Origin: Oscillospiraceae bacterium
Lineage (GTDB): Bacteria; Bacillota; Clostridia; UBA1212; UBA1255
Direction: 5' to 3'
Length of the DNA: 64,000 nucleotides
NCBI GenBank assembly: GCA_015069185.1
Contig: SVJB01000003.1
Span: 101,402 to 165,401 of the forward strand
Position 1 is the first letter of the stretch. Each line of letters opens with the position of its first letter. The notes beneath the pieces were generated by a model. It was given only the letters and a program-made list of their open reading frames with translations. It searched no databases and was not told the origin of the DNA. This document shows, piece after piece, positions 31,201 to 37,980 of this stretch. Position numbers and translations under genes: made by a program.

Positions 31201-31778
31201 ATATCACAGTTCTGTACATGAACAACGCAGGTGAGAACGTCACTGATATTACTTTCGTAAACGAGTACAGTGCGCAGGGAACAAGTATAGAGATTGGCGG
31301 TACTAAGAAATCTGACGGATTTGAGCTTATAGATGAACAGTTTGAGTTTGTACTCTACGCAGCAGATTCTACATGGGCTTCCGGCGGCGCTATTGAAGCA
31401 GTAAAGAACTATGCAGGCAAGTTTGTTTTCACGAAGCTTGAATATACGCAGGCAGGTAATTACTACTATGTTGTCAGTGAGCTTGGCGGCGGACAAAAGG
31501 TTGATAAGATCAAATATGACGCTACGGTATATTATATTACGGTAACTGTTACAGATAACGGCTTGGGTCAGCTTGAAGCTAATATGACAATTGCTGCTGC
31601 AATAGACGGCTCCGTACAGGTTGAGAACATTGAATTTGTGAATGTTTATGAAGCGCCACCGATCAATCCTGAGACGGGCGACGGTAATGAGCTGCTAATG
31701 TGGCTGGCGATTGTGGTAGTGACAGGTAGTATGTTTACACGAATCGTAGTTTCTAAGAAGAAGGAACAGGAAGTGTAA
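22275..31778 (+). CDS. Giant cell-wall-anchored adhesin: VWA head with about 16 Spy0128/FctA-like repeats
   Basis: This 3167-residue surface protein starts with a signal peptide (SMLLAIVIFIMTLPMLALP). A VWA domain follows at roughly residues 110-400, with the MIDAS motif DVSGSIS and a later SDGAPT. Around residues 840-1085 are pilin-type domains (VTNAVPGASEDFIFNI and KEVIHELGSEYVIPA). From about residue 1095 to 3110 run some 16 beta-sandwich repeats with a period near 125 residues. Each has G-x-K-x-L-x-G, a Glu in REANGG or KEVNGG, G(I/V)(T/K)YD and a closing F-x-N-x-Y. The Lys, Asn and Glu match the intramolecular isopeptide bonds of Spy0128-type pilins. The C-terminus has NPETGD, a hydrophobic helix and KKK, a sortase signal of NPxTG type. 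No sortase gene is in the window. Confidence 0.92.
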   Translation: MKRTNLFNKAISMLLAIVIFIMTLPMLALPTVIAEGSDRVADTSTMDGWKKFFGPDVLSTEYAGGVWTDKSVFTSSDAFQGTGITLTDDGRSFLVALSAIASNTSISGYSNKPTDTMFVLDVSGSISSAVATQMVNATNKAIKDLMDTNINNRVGVILYSGSSSSYTNSTAAVTVLPLGRYNTTSMSGNYLQYSNDTISLLRNVTDASTGRRPSSTSKQVTGATYIQKGVIAAMDALTSSSTTVNDGAATLKRSPVVVLMSDGAPTLGASDFTAPGQYNLGSGSSTTDALGFVTQLSCAYAKASIEEHYDNDCIFYTLGCGINDISDGDDKAIALSVLDPKTSTSAINQFWTSYNSASTGGSVALSTRVGVTKIATALSQNYSDAYFEASGSNDTSLSQSLADAFDQIVYNIKLQSRYYPTLVENYEDFEGNISFIDKIGEYMTVSDIKGILLNNTLFSGEMLSKNFVDDSDAFGIEGNPTELGMEFVSAVRTRLGLSSDDEAIKLIKDAYTHGQIYYDPVTKEFSNYIGWYANKNGEFLGFWYDGITTMPDPSDSSLTDATRPAYIIKSYGLLGEVDASHGVAETDMMYATIQVRKDISTGEEMVIFAVPAALIPIVSYDISLTGTNNEILSDLTVSGATSPIRLVYEVTLRDDIDETNVTELVDDGYAYINSDGTYSFYTNKWSNSVNDTKVNTYSYFEPSTQNERYYYTADSTVYADTNGTVFRGTIDSNGTYYRQFNVYKKVGNAFAIVPTYEPISAQSLAKALVQNDGSYVIPAGTIHRYLDNISVPKDSDGTTTNNKTLTNAYVDYPIIEVDDNTGRFYVAAVQGNNGKLTLVPETGIKITKKVTNAVPGASEDFIFNIVSNNQSENKQYDAILVDANGNKQDTSVTFASGRALVTLKDGESIYITGLDAGNVYLVSEVASEHYKVSAVNGDATKVNAQITVAERQIIEATFENSPREKGSVIISKEVIHELGSEYVIPANKIFQIKVTLSDVNVANKTFEAIHSGNASITSVTTDANGSFVVTLSHDQQIEIKGLYENTVVTAEEINTPSGFTPAYYEGSNLGDGVIYVVANTVSDIVVVNSYEAKEVYPVNITVGGDKIFTGRPDNAWEDTDTFTFELQKYVSGTWQTVNTQTVNKDNKAFDFTAFMQKEPFAAPGTYSYQIIETTGSISGVTYDRSIYTFTIHVSDSDMDGQLEIVNVTDDGDGAVTFDSATNTWKVSESFVNTYSTTGSATVTLDVNKTLVNPSQSTLVSVAGFRFGLYDTAGNLVYTTPMTDALGKARLVINYTPGDIGTYSYVLKEIVPDNKVTGMTYSQQEYDVTIVVGDDTQGGITATIQVGSGSVGEGAQAAFENTYTVGSATLELNVTKNITGIDLVANAYAFKIVDLLSGNTVATGTNDASGKVTFDKAITFDKVGQYGFAITEEAGTAGGVTYDSTEYRIMVTVTDDGSGVLKASYVITSHSGQNIVFNNTYKADETSLMISGTKTLNGKQLLNDMFSFSLVETDAAHNVIAGGTERSAINRANGTIYFDGITYTKAGLYYYTITENAGNIPGVVYDKTVYYVTVEVTDNKEGKLIAQISSIEDANGNAKTAISFINNYVPAPTDVIVSGDKVLTGKVLTDGIYTFEIYEATSDWTISNTALDTAINVNGEFIFSEIEYTKAGTYRYIVKEVNGGKTIDGVTYDATVFAVTVIITDNGNGQFDTQILYAEYYGDYTIPVNSMVFENTYQIRDEITVDISGTKVLTGATLNAGDYVFELFETDAQRIIAAGENYMSSVSNAANGSFSFSLKYTAVGTYYYVVREANSGKVINGITYDDTVYFVTVNVTDNGKGGLAHTVSIVDNNQAVVDTMVFTNKYEVVDQVQVDIGGTKVLTGKTLQDSMFTFNLYTADESWTVGSLVDSATNISGRFDFSTLLFDNAGTYYYVVREANGGLTVDGIKYDSGEYRIKVIVTDNGAGKFDVVTTMTDETGANVTDIVFENAYSVSGNVTVSLSGNKDLVGKELTAGMFSFELVQNASAIQTVNNNEDGTFNFATLTFTQIGTYVYLIREVNGGSTIDGVTYDNTVYTVTINVTDNGKGSLASEIVITKDGQKVDFVIFENVYVVTGEVEVNVGGTKEFTGATLEADKFLFGLFESNSSFAVANEQLPIITARNSANGSFAFDALKFNKAGAYYYVVEEAYRGQVIDGITYDSNRYLITVIVTDNGKGSWDADVTITDSNKNVVNDIVFRNEYNVTGDAAVTIDGSKTLTGRDLPDGAFFFELYASDANKTTGALIESTRNFSGKFTFSTITYTQEGTYYYLVKEAYSGQVISGVTFDDSVFHVTVTVEDNGVGGLAVTKVIKDKNDQVVDAIGFTNSYAVTGSVSVILNGLKQITGKTLKAGEFTFELVEEGKIDAIETVSNNANGEFSFTSLSFTQIGEYKYVVYEVNGGKVIDGVTYDAIKYYITVKVTDNGKGGLAAETVIVSSNNVTVETMRFNNSYKVSGAATETLSGTKVLEGKTLKANDFSFELYKVGRTYEITPGSLPIEVVKNIANGNFTFATLEFVEVGTHFYIIKEVDGGKTIDGITYDSAEYRVMIDISDDGKGNLIKKTTITDANGTAADVIFTNKYTVTGSVTVELGGKKQLTGAELKENMFTFELFETDASFAIADGQVAIQTVANSANGTISFDGLTFTKIGTYYYAIREANGGKQIAGITYDDGMFYVTVSVTDNGVGGMNVQYSITDENKQAVSEMLFTNTYSVSGEAQADIGGTKELTGRELKDGVFTFELYESDENMTLISKLDEAQNYAGRFDFRTITYTELGTYYYVVVEVNGGEKIDGITYDSAKYLVVVTVSDNKVGGMNVDIAITKDAAQVSEIAFVNVYEVTGSVQAEITGNKQLNGNLTLKGDDFVFELFEQGSTTSIATAKNDINGLFKFDTLNFTAVGEYVYEVREANGGQIVNGIKYDGTVYTVKITVADNGVGGLNITVLYMNNAGENVTDITFVNEYSAQGTSIEIGGTKKSDGFELIDEQFEFVLYAADSTWASGGAIEAVKNYAGKFVFTKLEYTQAGNYYYVVSELGGGQKVDKIKYDATVYYITVTVTDNGLGQLEANMTIAAAIDGSVQVENIEFVNVYEAPPINPETGDGNELLMWLAIVVVTGSMFTRIVVSKKKEQEV
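25558..31640 (+). repeat. About 16 tandem coding repeats of roughly 380 bp in the adhesin gene
   Basis: The repeat starts I can place by the G-x-K-x-L motif are near 25560, 25984, 26365, 26720, 27108, 27490, 27878, 28252, 28613, 29003, 29381, 29752, 30136, 30528, 30903 and 31275. Units are similar in protein but divergent in DNA, which suggests an old array under selection rather than recent slippage. The first three units are the most divergent. Boundaries are approximate. Confidence 0.8.
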
Positions 31779-31800
31779 GAAAATAAAGCGATAATATGAA

Positions 31801-31840
31801 CAGAGCTCCTTGTATATTTTGCAGGGAGCTCTGATTTTAT
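31801..31840 (+). terminator. Rho-independent terminator of the adhesin operon
   Basis: CAGAGCTCCTTG pairs with CAGGGAGCTCTG around an AT-rich loop, followed by ATTTTAT. It lies 22 bases after the adhesin stop codon. Confidence 0.75.
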
Positions 31841-31851
31841 ATTAATATCTT

Positions 31852-31891
31852 AAAAAAGTGATAGTTTGTTAATATTATGTTGTGTTATTAT
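31852..31891 (+). promoter_or_regulatory. Promoter with AAAAAAGTGATAG box, AraC-GRE gene
   Basis: The box AAAAAAGTGATAG (31852-31864) precedes a -10 TATTAT (31886-31891). The G of GTGA is 28 bases before the first base of the -10. No good -35 hexamer lies 17 bases upstream of the -10, as expected when an activator supplies the contact. The same box and spacing occur at 34581 and 38083. Confidence 0.55.
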
Positions 31892-31933
31892 ACAAATAAT
31901 AAAAGCAAATGACTTGCAGAAAGAGATATTGAT

Positions 31934-34576
31934 ATGTATCATGTACTCCAATTCTTAAATGAAAATTTGGAAAGTAAGATTACCCAAAGAGAGGTTGCTT
32001 CTATGTTTGGGTATTCGATTGCGTACTTTTCTGAAAAATTTAAGTTATATACAGGATGTACTTTCCACGAGTATATGAACAGACGAAGGATGCAGTATGC
32101 GGCAAAATGTCTGATCGAGGGTAAGAAAATAACGGATATTGCTTTTGATCTTGGATACAACAGCATTAATGGCTTTAAGAAGGCATTTAAGAATGAATTT
32201 GGTATTTTTCCTACACAATATAAGAAGCAAGAAAAGGCTGACAGAAAATGTAAGATAAATCGTTTGCCGCAAAGATGTACTAAGCTTATAGAAAATGTTA
32301 CAAGTCGCAATGTCCTGCGTAAATACCGAGGCCAGTATTTATATAATTTTATGAAAGGCTATTATTCCGTTCCGATTAAGGAACGCAATCAGCGTAGGCT
32401 GCTTACAGCATCAATATGTTCCGTTATTGATAACTTCACCCCATATATTGAAGAGGAAGAATTGATTGTAGGGTACAACTATGACAACGAGGAGCAGGAA
32501 ATAAATGGTTATGCTCACAAAACAGTATCCGAATATAATTCTTTGAAAATGTACTTACAGGACAGTTTGCTGCCGAGTGGCCAGGTGGATGAAATCCTTA
32601 CCCGCATTACAGACGAGACGGATGGTTATGCACCGAATTATATGTTGTATGATGTAAATCCCGAGTATCGTTTGAGAGACGATGGTTCGGGAAAATTTAA
32701 TGATATGTACCATGATATGGCACTGAATGGAATGTGTAAGATTAATAATCATTGTATCCCAGATTATAAAATCATATTGGAAAAGGGTTTCCAAGGTTTG
32801 CGTGATGAGCTTGTAGTAAAGTTCAATGATACAAATGATGATTTTTATGGCGATTTAATAAAATTATGTCAGTCGTGTATGCGTATCGGTGAGAAATATG
32901 CGGCTTGTGCCGAGCAAATGGCGCAAGAGACTAAGAATACAACGGAGAAGGAACGGTTGCTGAAGATTGCGCAGGTGTGCAGTCGGGTACCGCGATATCC
33001 GGCAACAAATTTGTACGAGGCAATACAAAGTATATATTTCACACATATCATAAATACATGGGAAGACGGTGTAAACGCAAATTCGTTGGGCAGACTGGAT
33101 CAGATACTGTACCCGTATTATTGTAACGATATAGAAAAAGGTGTTATTAATAACGAGGAGGCATATGAGCTACTTTGCTGCCTTTGGATAAAATTGTATA
33201 AAACATATGATGTGCAGAACATTACAATAGGCGGTTGTGACAGCAAGGGTCATGATGCGGTAAATGAGCTGTCATATATGATTTTAGATTGTCTGGAGAA
33301 TATTAATTTGGTACGTAGCTTGTCTGTGCGATATTCACGTGTTACAGACAGAGCATTTATGCACAGATGTTTCTCTGTCTTGAAAAATATAAGAAACGGG
33401 CAGCCTTCATTCTGTAATGATGATGTAATGATTCCTGCTTTGGTAAGCAAAGGAATTCAATGGGAAGATGCAACTGATTATGCGCTGCTGGGATGCGTAG
33501 AGCCTACAATTCCGGGACGGGCAAATTCCCACTCATCTACCGCTAATATGAATGTAGTAAAGGCAATTGAATACACACTGGGACAGGGAAGGAGTCTGTG
33601 CCAACCGAACCTGTCTGATGGTGTTATCACTAAAGATCCGTGCTTATTCAGGAGCTTTAATGAGTTCCTGCAAGCGGTATATATCCATCTGGAACAAATT
33701 GTAAATGCTACTTGCGAATTTGTTGATTCATTAGCACAATATGTGGTTGAGCATGCCTCGCTACCGTATAAGACATTACTTACGGAAGGATGTATTGCAT
33801 CAGGGGTTGATTATGCCCAAGGAGGCACTAAATATAATTACTATCAGATAATGATTTCCGGCTTTGCTAATCTTGTTGATTCGTTAGAGGCTGTACGTAC
33901 GGTTGTTTATAAAAATAAGACTCTCGATATGAAGAAAATGATCGAACATATAAAAATGAATTATAGAGATGAGAATGTTAGAAATATATTTACAACACAA
34001 GCAGCAAAGTATGGAAACGGAATAAGCAAAACAGATGAACTGGCTTGTGAAATATATGAAAAAATATGTGTATGTCTTAATAATTATCAATCTGCAATAG
34101 ACGGTAACAAGAGTTTTCATCCACAATTCTTTTCTTTCTCTGATAACCAATTATTTGGTGAATATACATCTGCGACTCCTGACGGCAGATACAAAGGTGA
34201 TTTTTTATCGTATGGTGTGGCGCCTATGAACGGATGTGATATAAATGGATATAAGGCAGTGCTGAATTCGGCATCGGCTCTTCCTACCGTTATGGCAGCC
34301 GGTAATACATCGTTGATAGTGGATATGGCGCAATATGTTTTTTCAGAGACAAACCTTGACAGAATTATTGATCTGTATATGGACGCGTCGCAAAGAGGCC
34401 TTTGCAGCACAATATTCAATCTTATCAATCCCCAGGAATTAAAACAAGCTATGTGTTTTCCTGAAAAATATCCTGATGTTTATGTAAATGTTTCCGGCTT
34501 CAGCAGACGCTTTTGTTCTTTTTCGGAAAATGTCAGACGATCAATTGTACAACGAACAAATCATATTTCAGTGTAA
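31934..34576 (+). CDS. AraC-type DNA-binding domain fused to a glycyl radical enzyme (PFL-like) domain
   Basis: This is an 880-residue fusion. Residues 1-100 are an AraC/XylS double helix-turn-helix (KITQREVASMFGYSIAYFSE and KKITDIAFDLGYNSINGFKK). The remaining 780 residues have the length and landmarks of a glycyl radical enzyme. YEAIQSIYFTHI opens the barrel, and GCVEP (Cys about 521, Glu about 523) is the active-site loop of the dehydratase/CutC-type branch. DYAQGGTKYNYYQI and AVLNSASALP follow. The C-terminal loop VNVSGFSRRF (Gly about 855) corresponds to the glycyl radical loop, but the usual R-V-x-G-Y reads N-V-S-G-F. It could be a substrate-sensing regulator, a DNA-bound enzyme, or both. 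No radical-SAM activase is present in the window. Confidence 0.85.
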   Translation: MYHVLQFLNENLESKITQREVASMFGYSIAYFSEKFKLYTGCTFHEYMNRRRMQYAAKCLIEGKKITDIAFDLGYNSINGFKKAFKNEFGIFPTQYKKQEKADRKCKINRLPQRCTKLIENVTSRNVLRKYRGQYLYNFMKGYYSVPIKERNQRRLLTASICSVIDNFTPYIEEEELIVGYNYDNEEQEINGYAHKTVSEYNSLKMYLQDSLLPSGQVDEILTRITDETDGYAPNYMLYDVNPEYRLRDDGSGKFNDMYHDMALNGMCKINNHCIPDYKIILEKGFQGLRDELVVKFNDTNDDFYGDLIKLCQSCMRIGEKYAACAEQMAQETKNTTEKERLLKIAQVCSRVPRYPATNLYEAIQSIYFTHIINTWEDGVNANSLGRLDQILYPYYCNDIEKGVINNEEAYELLCCLWIKLYKTYDVQNITIGGCDSKGHDAVNELSYMILDCLENINLVRSLSVRYSRVTDRAFMHRCFSVLKNIRNGQPSFCNDDVMIPALVSKGIQWEDATDYALLGCVEPTIPGRANSHSSTANMNVVKAIEYTLGQGRSLCQPNLSDGVITKDPCLFRSFNEFLQAVYIHLEQIVNATCEFVDSLAQYVVEHASLPYKTLLTEGCIASGVDYAQGGTKYNYYQIMISGFANLVDSLEAVRTVVYKNKTLDMKKMIEHIKMNYRDENVRNIFTTQAAKYGNGISKTDELACEIYEKICVCLNNYQSAIDGNKSFHPQFFSFSDNQLFGEYTSATPDGRYKGDFLSYGVAPMNGCDINGYKAVLNSASALPTVMAAGNTSLIVDMAQYVFSETNLDRIIDLYMDASQRGLCSTIFNLINPQELKQAMCFPEKYPDVYVNVSGFSRRFCSFSENVRRSIVQRTNHISV

Positions 34577-34580
34577 ACAG

Positions 34581-34620
34581 AAAAAAAGTGACAGAAAAGA
34601 TGTTGCAAATCATATACGAT
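34581..34620 (+). promoter_or_regulatory. Promoter with AAAAAAAGTGACAG box, glycosidase A gene
   Basis: The box AAAAAAAGTGACAG (34581-34594) lies 27 bases upstream, G to first base, of the -10 TACGAT (34615-34620). The hexamer at the -35 position is poor. The arrangement matches the boxes before the AraC-GRE gene and glycosidase B. Confidence 0.55.
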
Positions 34621-34647
34621 AGTCTCAAGAAAGGCAAGGTATGATTT

Positions 34648-36369
34648 ATGAGAAAAATTATGCTACTTATTTTGTCCGGTCTGATTATAGTATTAACAGG
34701 ATTGTTACTATTAGTTTATTTCACCCCGGAAAGAGAGAAAGATAACACTACGACATATTTAATGAATGATATTCCGGAGGTGTCTCTTCCGGGAATTACT
34801 CAAGAGAGTTTTGCAGATAGTTTTAAGGTTCTTGAAGAAGCGGTAGTAGAGGCGAGTAAATCTGACCCGGTGTATGGTTTTGAATATCCGTTCTGCGGTC
34901 CGGGAGGAGCATACGGTCCTTGTTGGTGGCAATTAGATACGTCTCTGGCAACTGCAGGTGCTAAGTGGACTAATCAGGAGTTTGCTGAAAATGTGCTGCG
35001 TAACTTTATGTTAGTACAAAGAGAAGATGGACGTATACCGCTTCACGGTCCTGATAATTTATTAAATGAAGAACTGAAATGTTCTTCGCTTCCTAAACTG
35101 TTTAGAACAGCATATGAGATATTACAAAGAACAGAGGACAAGGAATTAATTGAAGATACATACGAAATGCTCAAGAAGTATCTTGATTGGTGGCTTACTG
35201 TACGTAGAGATGGAAATACAGGCTTGATACTAGGTATTGTTGAGGAATTCTTACCGGGTGCTAATGAGTTTGTGATACCTGTGGAGACAAATGTAGAGGT
35301 GATAGAAGGATGCATTGTTGTATCTAAACTTGCGGCATATTTGAATAAAAATGAAGATGCAAATTACTATAAGCAGGAAGAAGAGAGACTTAAGACTGCT
35401 ATCAATACATTTATGTGGGATGAAGCACTGGGCAGATACGAGTCTCTTAAAGGAGAAGGGAAACTGTCTATATGGTCAATTGCAAATTTTGATGTATTGC
35501 GCAATGGTATTGCAAGACAAGATAGAATAGAGTTACTGCTTAGAGATTTGACTGATGATTCATTATTCCAATGGGATACATATCCGCTTACTACAGCTGC
35601 AAAAACTGATCCACAATATAATGAGACTCCGGGCTCATACGCGGCAATCCAATGGTATGGCAGTATATGGTCACTACGTAATTATTCTATTATTGAGGGC
35701 TTAGAAGATATAGGGCGCTATGATCTTGCTGCTTATTTGGCTCTAAGAACAGTAGAGATGTTTGATAACAATTATGCCGAATTCCTGAATCCGCCGGACG
35801 GCAGCGGACACGGTGTTTTGAGATATTCATGGACAGCATCTGACTATATACAAATTATAATAGAACATATTTTCGGTATAAATTATGATGAGTTCACAGA
35901 TACACTGACAATTAGACCTATGTTAGATTCGTCGCTTAAGGGCAGAACAATATCTATCAAGAATTTACTTTTGCCTGATGGCGGTAAATTAAGTGTGATC
36001 ATCAAATATGAAGAAAACGCAGTTCGTATTAAATATGAAACAACAGGTGCGATGAATTTTAAAAAGATAATCGTATTGCCTGATAATAGTGAGGAATACA
36101 AATATGTGGTAGGAGAGGAAACCTTTGAAGCGGTAAGTAGTGATGACAATGTGGTAGTAATAGATAACGGAACATGTTGTAGCGATGAAATAATTTTCAC
36201 AGATTTTGCAGGCCTTATGGACACATACGAACCGCTTTATAATGATTTGGGATTGGATACTTCTAATGTGAACAGAGCAAAAAATATCGTGTCTATGGTA
36301 ATCTCTGTTACGAACATAGTCTGTGCACTTGCTGTTTGCTTTATTGTTTTGAAGGTGAAGGAAATGTAA
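34648..36369 (+). CDS. Membrane-anchored (alpha/alpha)6-barrel glycosidase-like protein A
   Basis: This is a 573-residue protein with an N-terminal hydrophobic anchor (LLILSGLIIVLTGLLLLVYF) and a C-terminal transmembrane helix (VVSMVISVTNIVCALAV-like, near residues 548-568). The body resembles the six-hairpin glycosidases of the MGH1/GH63/trehalase type. It opens with FCGPGGAYGPCWWQLDTSLA, whose Asp is a candidate general acid, and continues with DGRIPLHGPD, ETNVEVIEGC, NETPGSYAAIQWYGSIWSLR and EFLNPPDGSGHGVLRYSW, where Glu or Asp could be the base. It is very close to protein B and clearly related to C. The substrate is not predictable. It should act outside the membrane. The ATG at 34648 follows CAAGG. 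Confidence 0.62.
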   Translation: MRKIMLLILSGLIIVLTGLLLLVYFTPEREKDNTTTYLMNDIPEVSLPGITQESFADSFKVLEEAVVEASKSDPVYGFEYPFCGPGGAYGPCWWQLDTSLATAGAKWTNQEFAENVLRNFMLVQREDGRIPLHGPDNLLNEELKCSSLPKLFRTAYEILQRTEDKELIEDTYEMLKKYLDWWLTVRRDGNTGLILGIVEEFLPGANEFVIPVETNVEVIEGCIVVSKLAAYLNKNEDANYYKQEEERLKTAINTFMWDEALGRYESLKGEGKLSIWSIANFDVLRNGIARQDRIELLLRDLTDDSLFQWDTYPLTTAAKTDPQYNETPGSYAAIQWYGSIWSLRNYSIIEGLEDIGRYDLAAYLALRTVEMFDNNYAEFLNPPDGSGHGVLRYSWTASDYIQIIIEHIFGINYDEFTDTLTIRPMLDSSLKGRTISIKNLLLPDGGKLSVIIKYEENAVRIKYETTGAMNFKKIIVLPDNSEEYKYVVGEETFEAVSSDDNVVVIDNGTCCSDEIIFTDFAGLMDTYEPLYNDLGLDTSNVNRAKNIVSMVISVTNIVCALAVCFIVLKVKEM

Positions 36370-36390
36370 AATAGAACTATATATTACAAT

Positions 36391-36663
36391 ATGGAGAACA
36401 TTTACAATGCTATAGAACCTGAATATGCTCTGTTTCCGCAGGCGGATTGCAAGAGTAGTCAATTCTATCACGGATGTTATCGCGATGTCCTTGTTCAATT
36501 ATCTTTGGCAGGTGTATCGCAATCAAAAACATATTTTATGAGTAGATATACACATGCTATGACAATTGCGCGGGATGGCACTATTACTGTTGAGAAATTG
36601 CCTATAAGAGGTACCGACCCCGGATATGAGGATTATCTGGCGGCCTTTGAACCTTATAACTAA
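36391..36663 (+). CDS. Small ORF, possible gene fragment, unknown
   Basis: This is a 90-residue ORF directly after glycosidase A with a soluble, protein-like composition (PQADCKSSQFYHGCYRDVLV and DPGYEDYLAAFEPYN). I do not recognise it. There is no good ribosome binding site before its ATG. It has no signal peptide or membrane segment and lies at the left edge of the Fic insertion. It reads like the C-terminal end of a larger protein, so a remnant left by rearrangement is as likely as a functional small gene. Confidence 0.35.
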   Translation: MENIYNAIEPEYALFPQADCKSSQFYHGCYRDVLVQLSLAGVSQSKTYFMSRYTHAMTIARDGTITVEKLPIRGTDPGYEDYLAAFEPYN

Positions 36664-36691
36664 CAGGTTAGCGTATAAGGAAATACACACC

Positions 36692-36764
36692 GTGAAAAAT
36701 AGTGTAAAAATAGTGAAATAATAGTGAAACGATAGTGGGAATCTCTAAGCGAATGTGATATACT
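36692..36764 (+). promoter_or_regulatory. Fic promoter with four 11-bp direct repeats
   Basis: Four tandem GTG-(A/T)AAANNATA units spaced by 11 bases (starts at 36692, 36702, 36713 and 36724, with a fifth GTG at 36735) lie immediately upstream of a -10 TATACT (36759-36764). The -35 position is occupied by the last repeat (GTGGGAA). Direct repeats at about one helical turn suggest cooperative binding by a regulator on one DNA face, possibly the winged-helix tail of the Fic protein itself. Confidence 0.6.
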
Positions 36765-36782
36765 ATATCCAGAGGTGGTTTG

Positions 36783-37895
36783 ATGATTAAAGTTACTTTG
36801 ACCAACGAAATTCTAAAAAGAATATCTATAATTGATGAGAATCGGTTTTCGCTTAGGACGATTGCACTTCCACAGCCAACACAAAATCGTTTGCGTAAGA
36901 ATTCAAAGAAGAAGAGTTCCTACGCCTCTAATAAAATTGAGGGTAACCCGCTTACCGAAGCACAAGCAAACGCAGCAATGGAGGCAGATCCCCACAAGCA
37001 CTTTCTGAAACCGGAGCAAGAGATTCGGAACTACTTCTTGGCGCTCAATCTATTGGAAGAGAGACGGAAGAAGAATCTTCCGTTTTCAAAGGAACTTTTG
37101 CTGGCAGTTCAGGCAATGGTTGAAAAAGGCGCATCTAAAGAGAAAATTGGATTGCGAGGATCGACACCTCCCGGTGTCCTGTTTGCTGTGTATGATACCG
37201 AAAGTGGAGCGCCGGAGTACATTCCTCCGGAATACTCCGACATCCCGGCTCTTTTGGATGAACTGGTAGAATATGTGAACACCACCGATGATCATCCACT
37301 GATTGTTGCTGCGGTAGTCCATTATCAATTGGTAACGATCCATCCGTTTGAGGACGGAAATGGGAGAACAGCTCGGCTAATGTCCGGATACATTTTGGAT
37401 CTGAATGGCTATGGCTTTAATGGCATTGGCTCCTTGGAGGAGTATTTTGCCTATGATCCGGAAGAATACTATGCCTCTTTGCAAATGGGACTGCCGGCAT
37501 TGTATTACTCCGGGCGGGAGAATCCGCCCCATCCAGAAATATGGGTCAATTATTTCTTGCGAATGATGGAACTGTATTCTAAAAAAGTATGTGAGTTATC
37601 GCTGTCTTCAACCGAAGATGATTTGGCCGGTAGTTTATCCCATCTAAATCTTAAAGAAAAAGAATTGCTTGCATTTCTTCTGAAAAAACAACTGGCGGAG
37701 TTTACCCCTATAGAGGTCAGTAAACAGCTTGGCGTTACCAATAAAACCATTATCAATCGTTGTGCCAAGCTAACGGCAAATGGCTTTTTGATTCCCAATA
37801 TTGTCAAAGAGAGAATTCGATCCTACTCTTTGACCGAATTTGCCCAAAAAGAAGCCAAACAGATTTTGAAGAGAATTGCAATGTACCGTGATTAA
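36783..37895 (+). CDS. Fic family AMPylation-type protein with winged-helix tail
   Basis: Fic proteins transfer AMP or another nucleotide group from NTPs to target hydroxyls. This 370-residue protein has the full active motif HPFEDGNGRTAR (His about 187). It also has an N-terminal inhibitory motif SNKIEGN (residues 49-55) of the (S/T)xxxE(G/N) type, so it should be self-inhibited (class II). The N-terminal domain is the usual Fic-associated helical domain. The last 90 residues (LAEFTPIEVSKQLGVTNKTI) form a winged helix that may bind DNA. The ATG at 36783 with AGAGGTGG upstream is preferred to the TTG at 36780. Base usage is more GC-rich at third positions than the flanking genes, consistent with transfer. 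Confidence 0.9.
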   Translation: MIKVTLTNEILKRISIIDENRFSLRTIALPQPTQNRLRKNSKKKSSYASNKIEGNPLTEAQANAAMEADPHKHFLKPEQEIRNYFLALNLLEERRKKNLPFSKELLLAVQAMVEKGASKEKIGLRGSTPPGVLFAVYDTESGAPEYIPPEYSDIPALLDELVEYVNTTDDHPLIVAAVVHYQLVTIHPFEDGNGRTARLMSGYILDLNGYGFNGIGSLEEYFAYDPEEYYASLQMGLPALYYSGRENPPHPEIWVNYFLRMMELYSKKVCELSLSSTEDDLAGSLSHLNLKEKELLAFLLKKQLAEFTPIEVSKQLGVTNKTIINRCAKLTANGFLIPNIVKERIRSYSLTEFAQKEAKQILKRIAMYRD

Positions 37896-37980
37896 GTTTA
37901 CAATAAACGGTAAGAGATTAATGATGCTCGGCGATGCAGGCGGATTATATCAAAAGAGCAATAAAAGAAGAATAAAGAGT

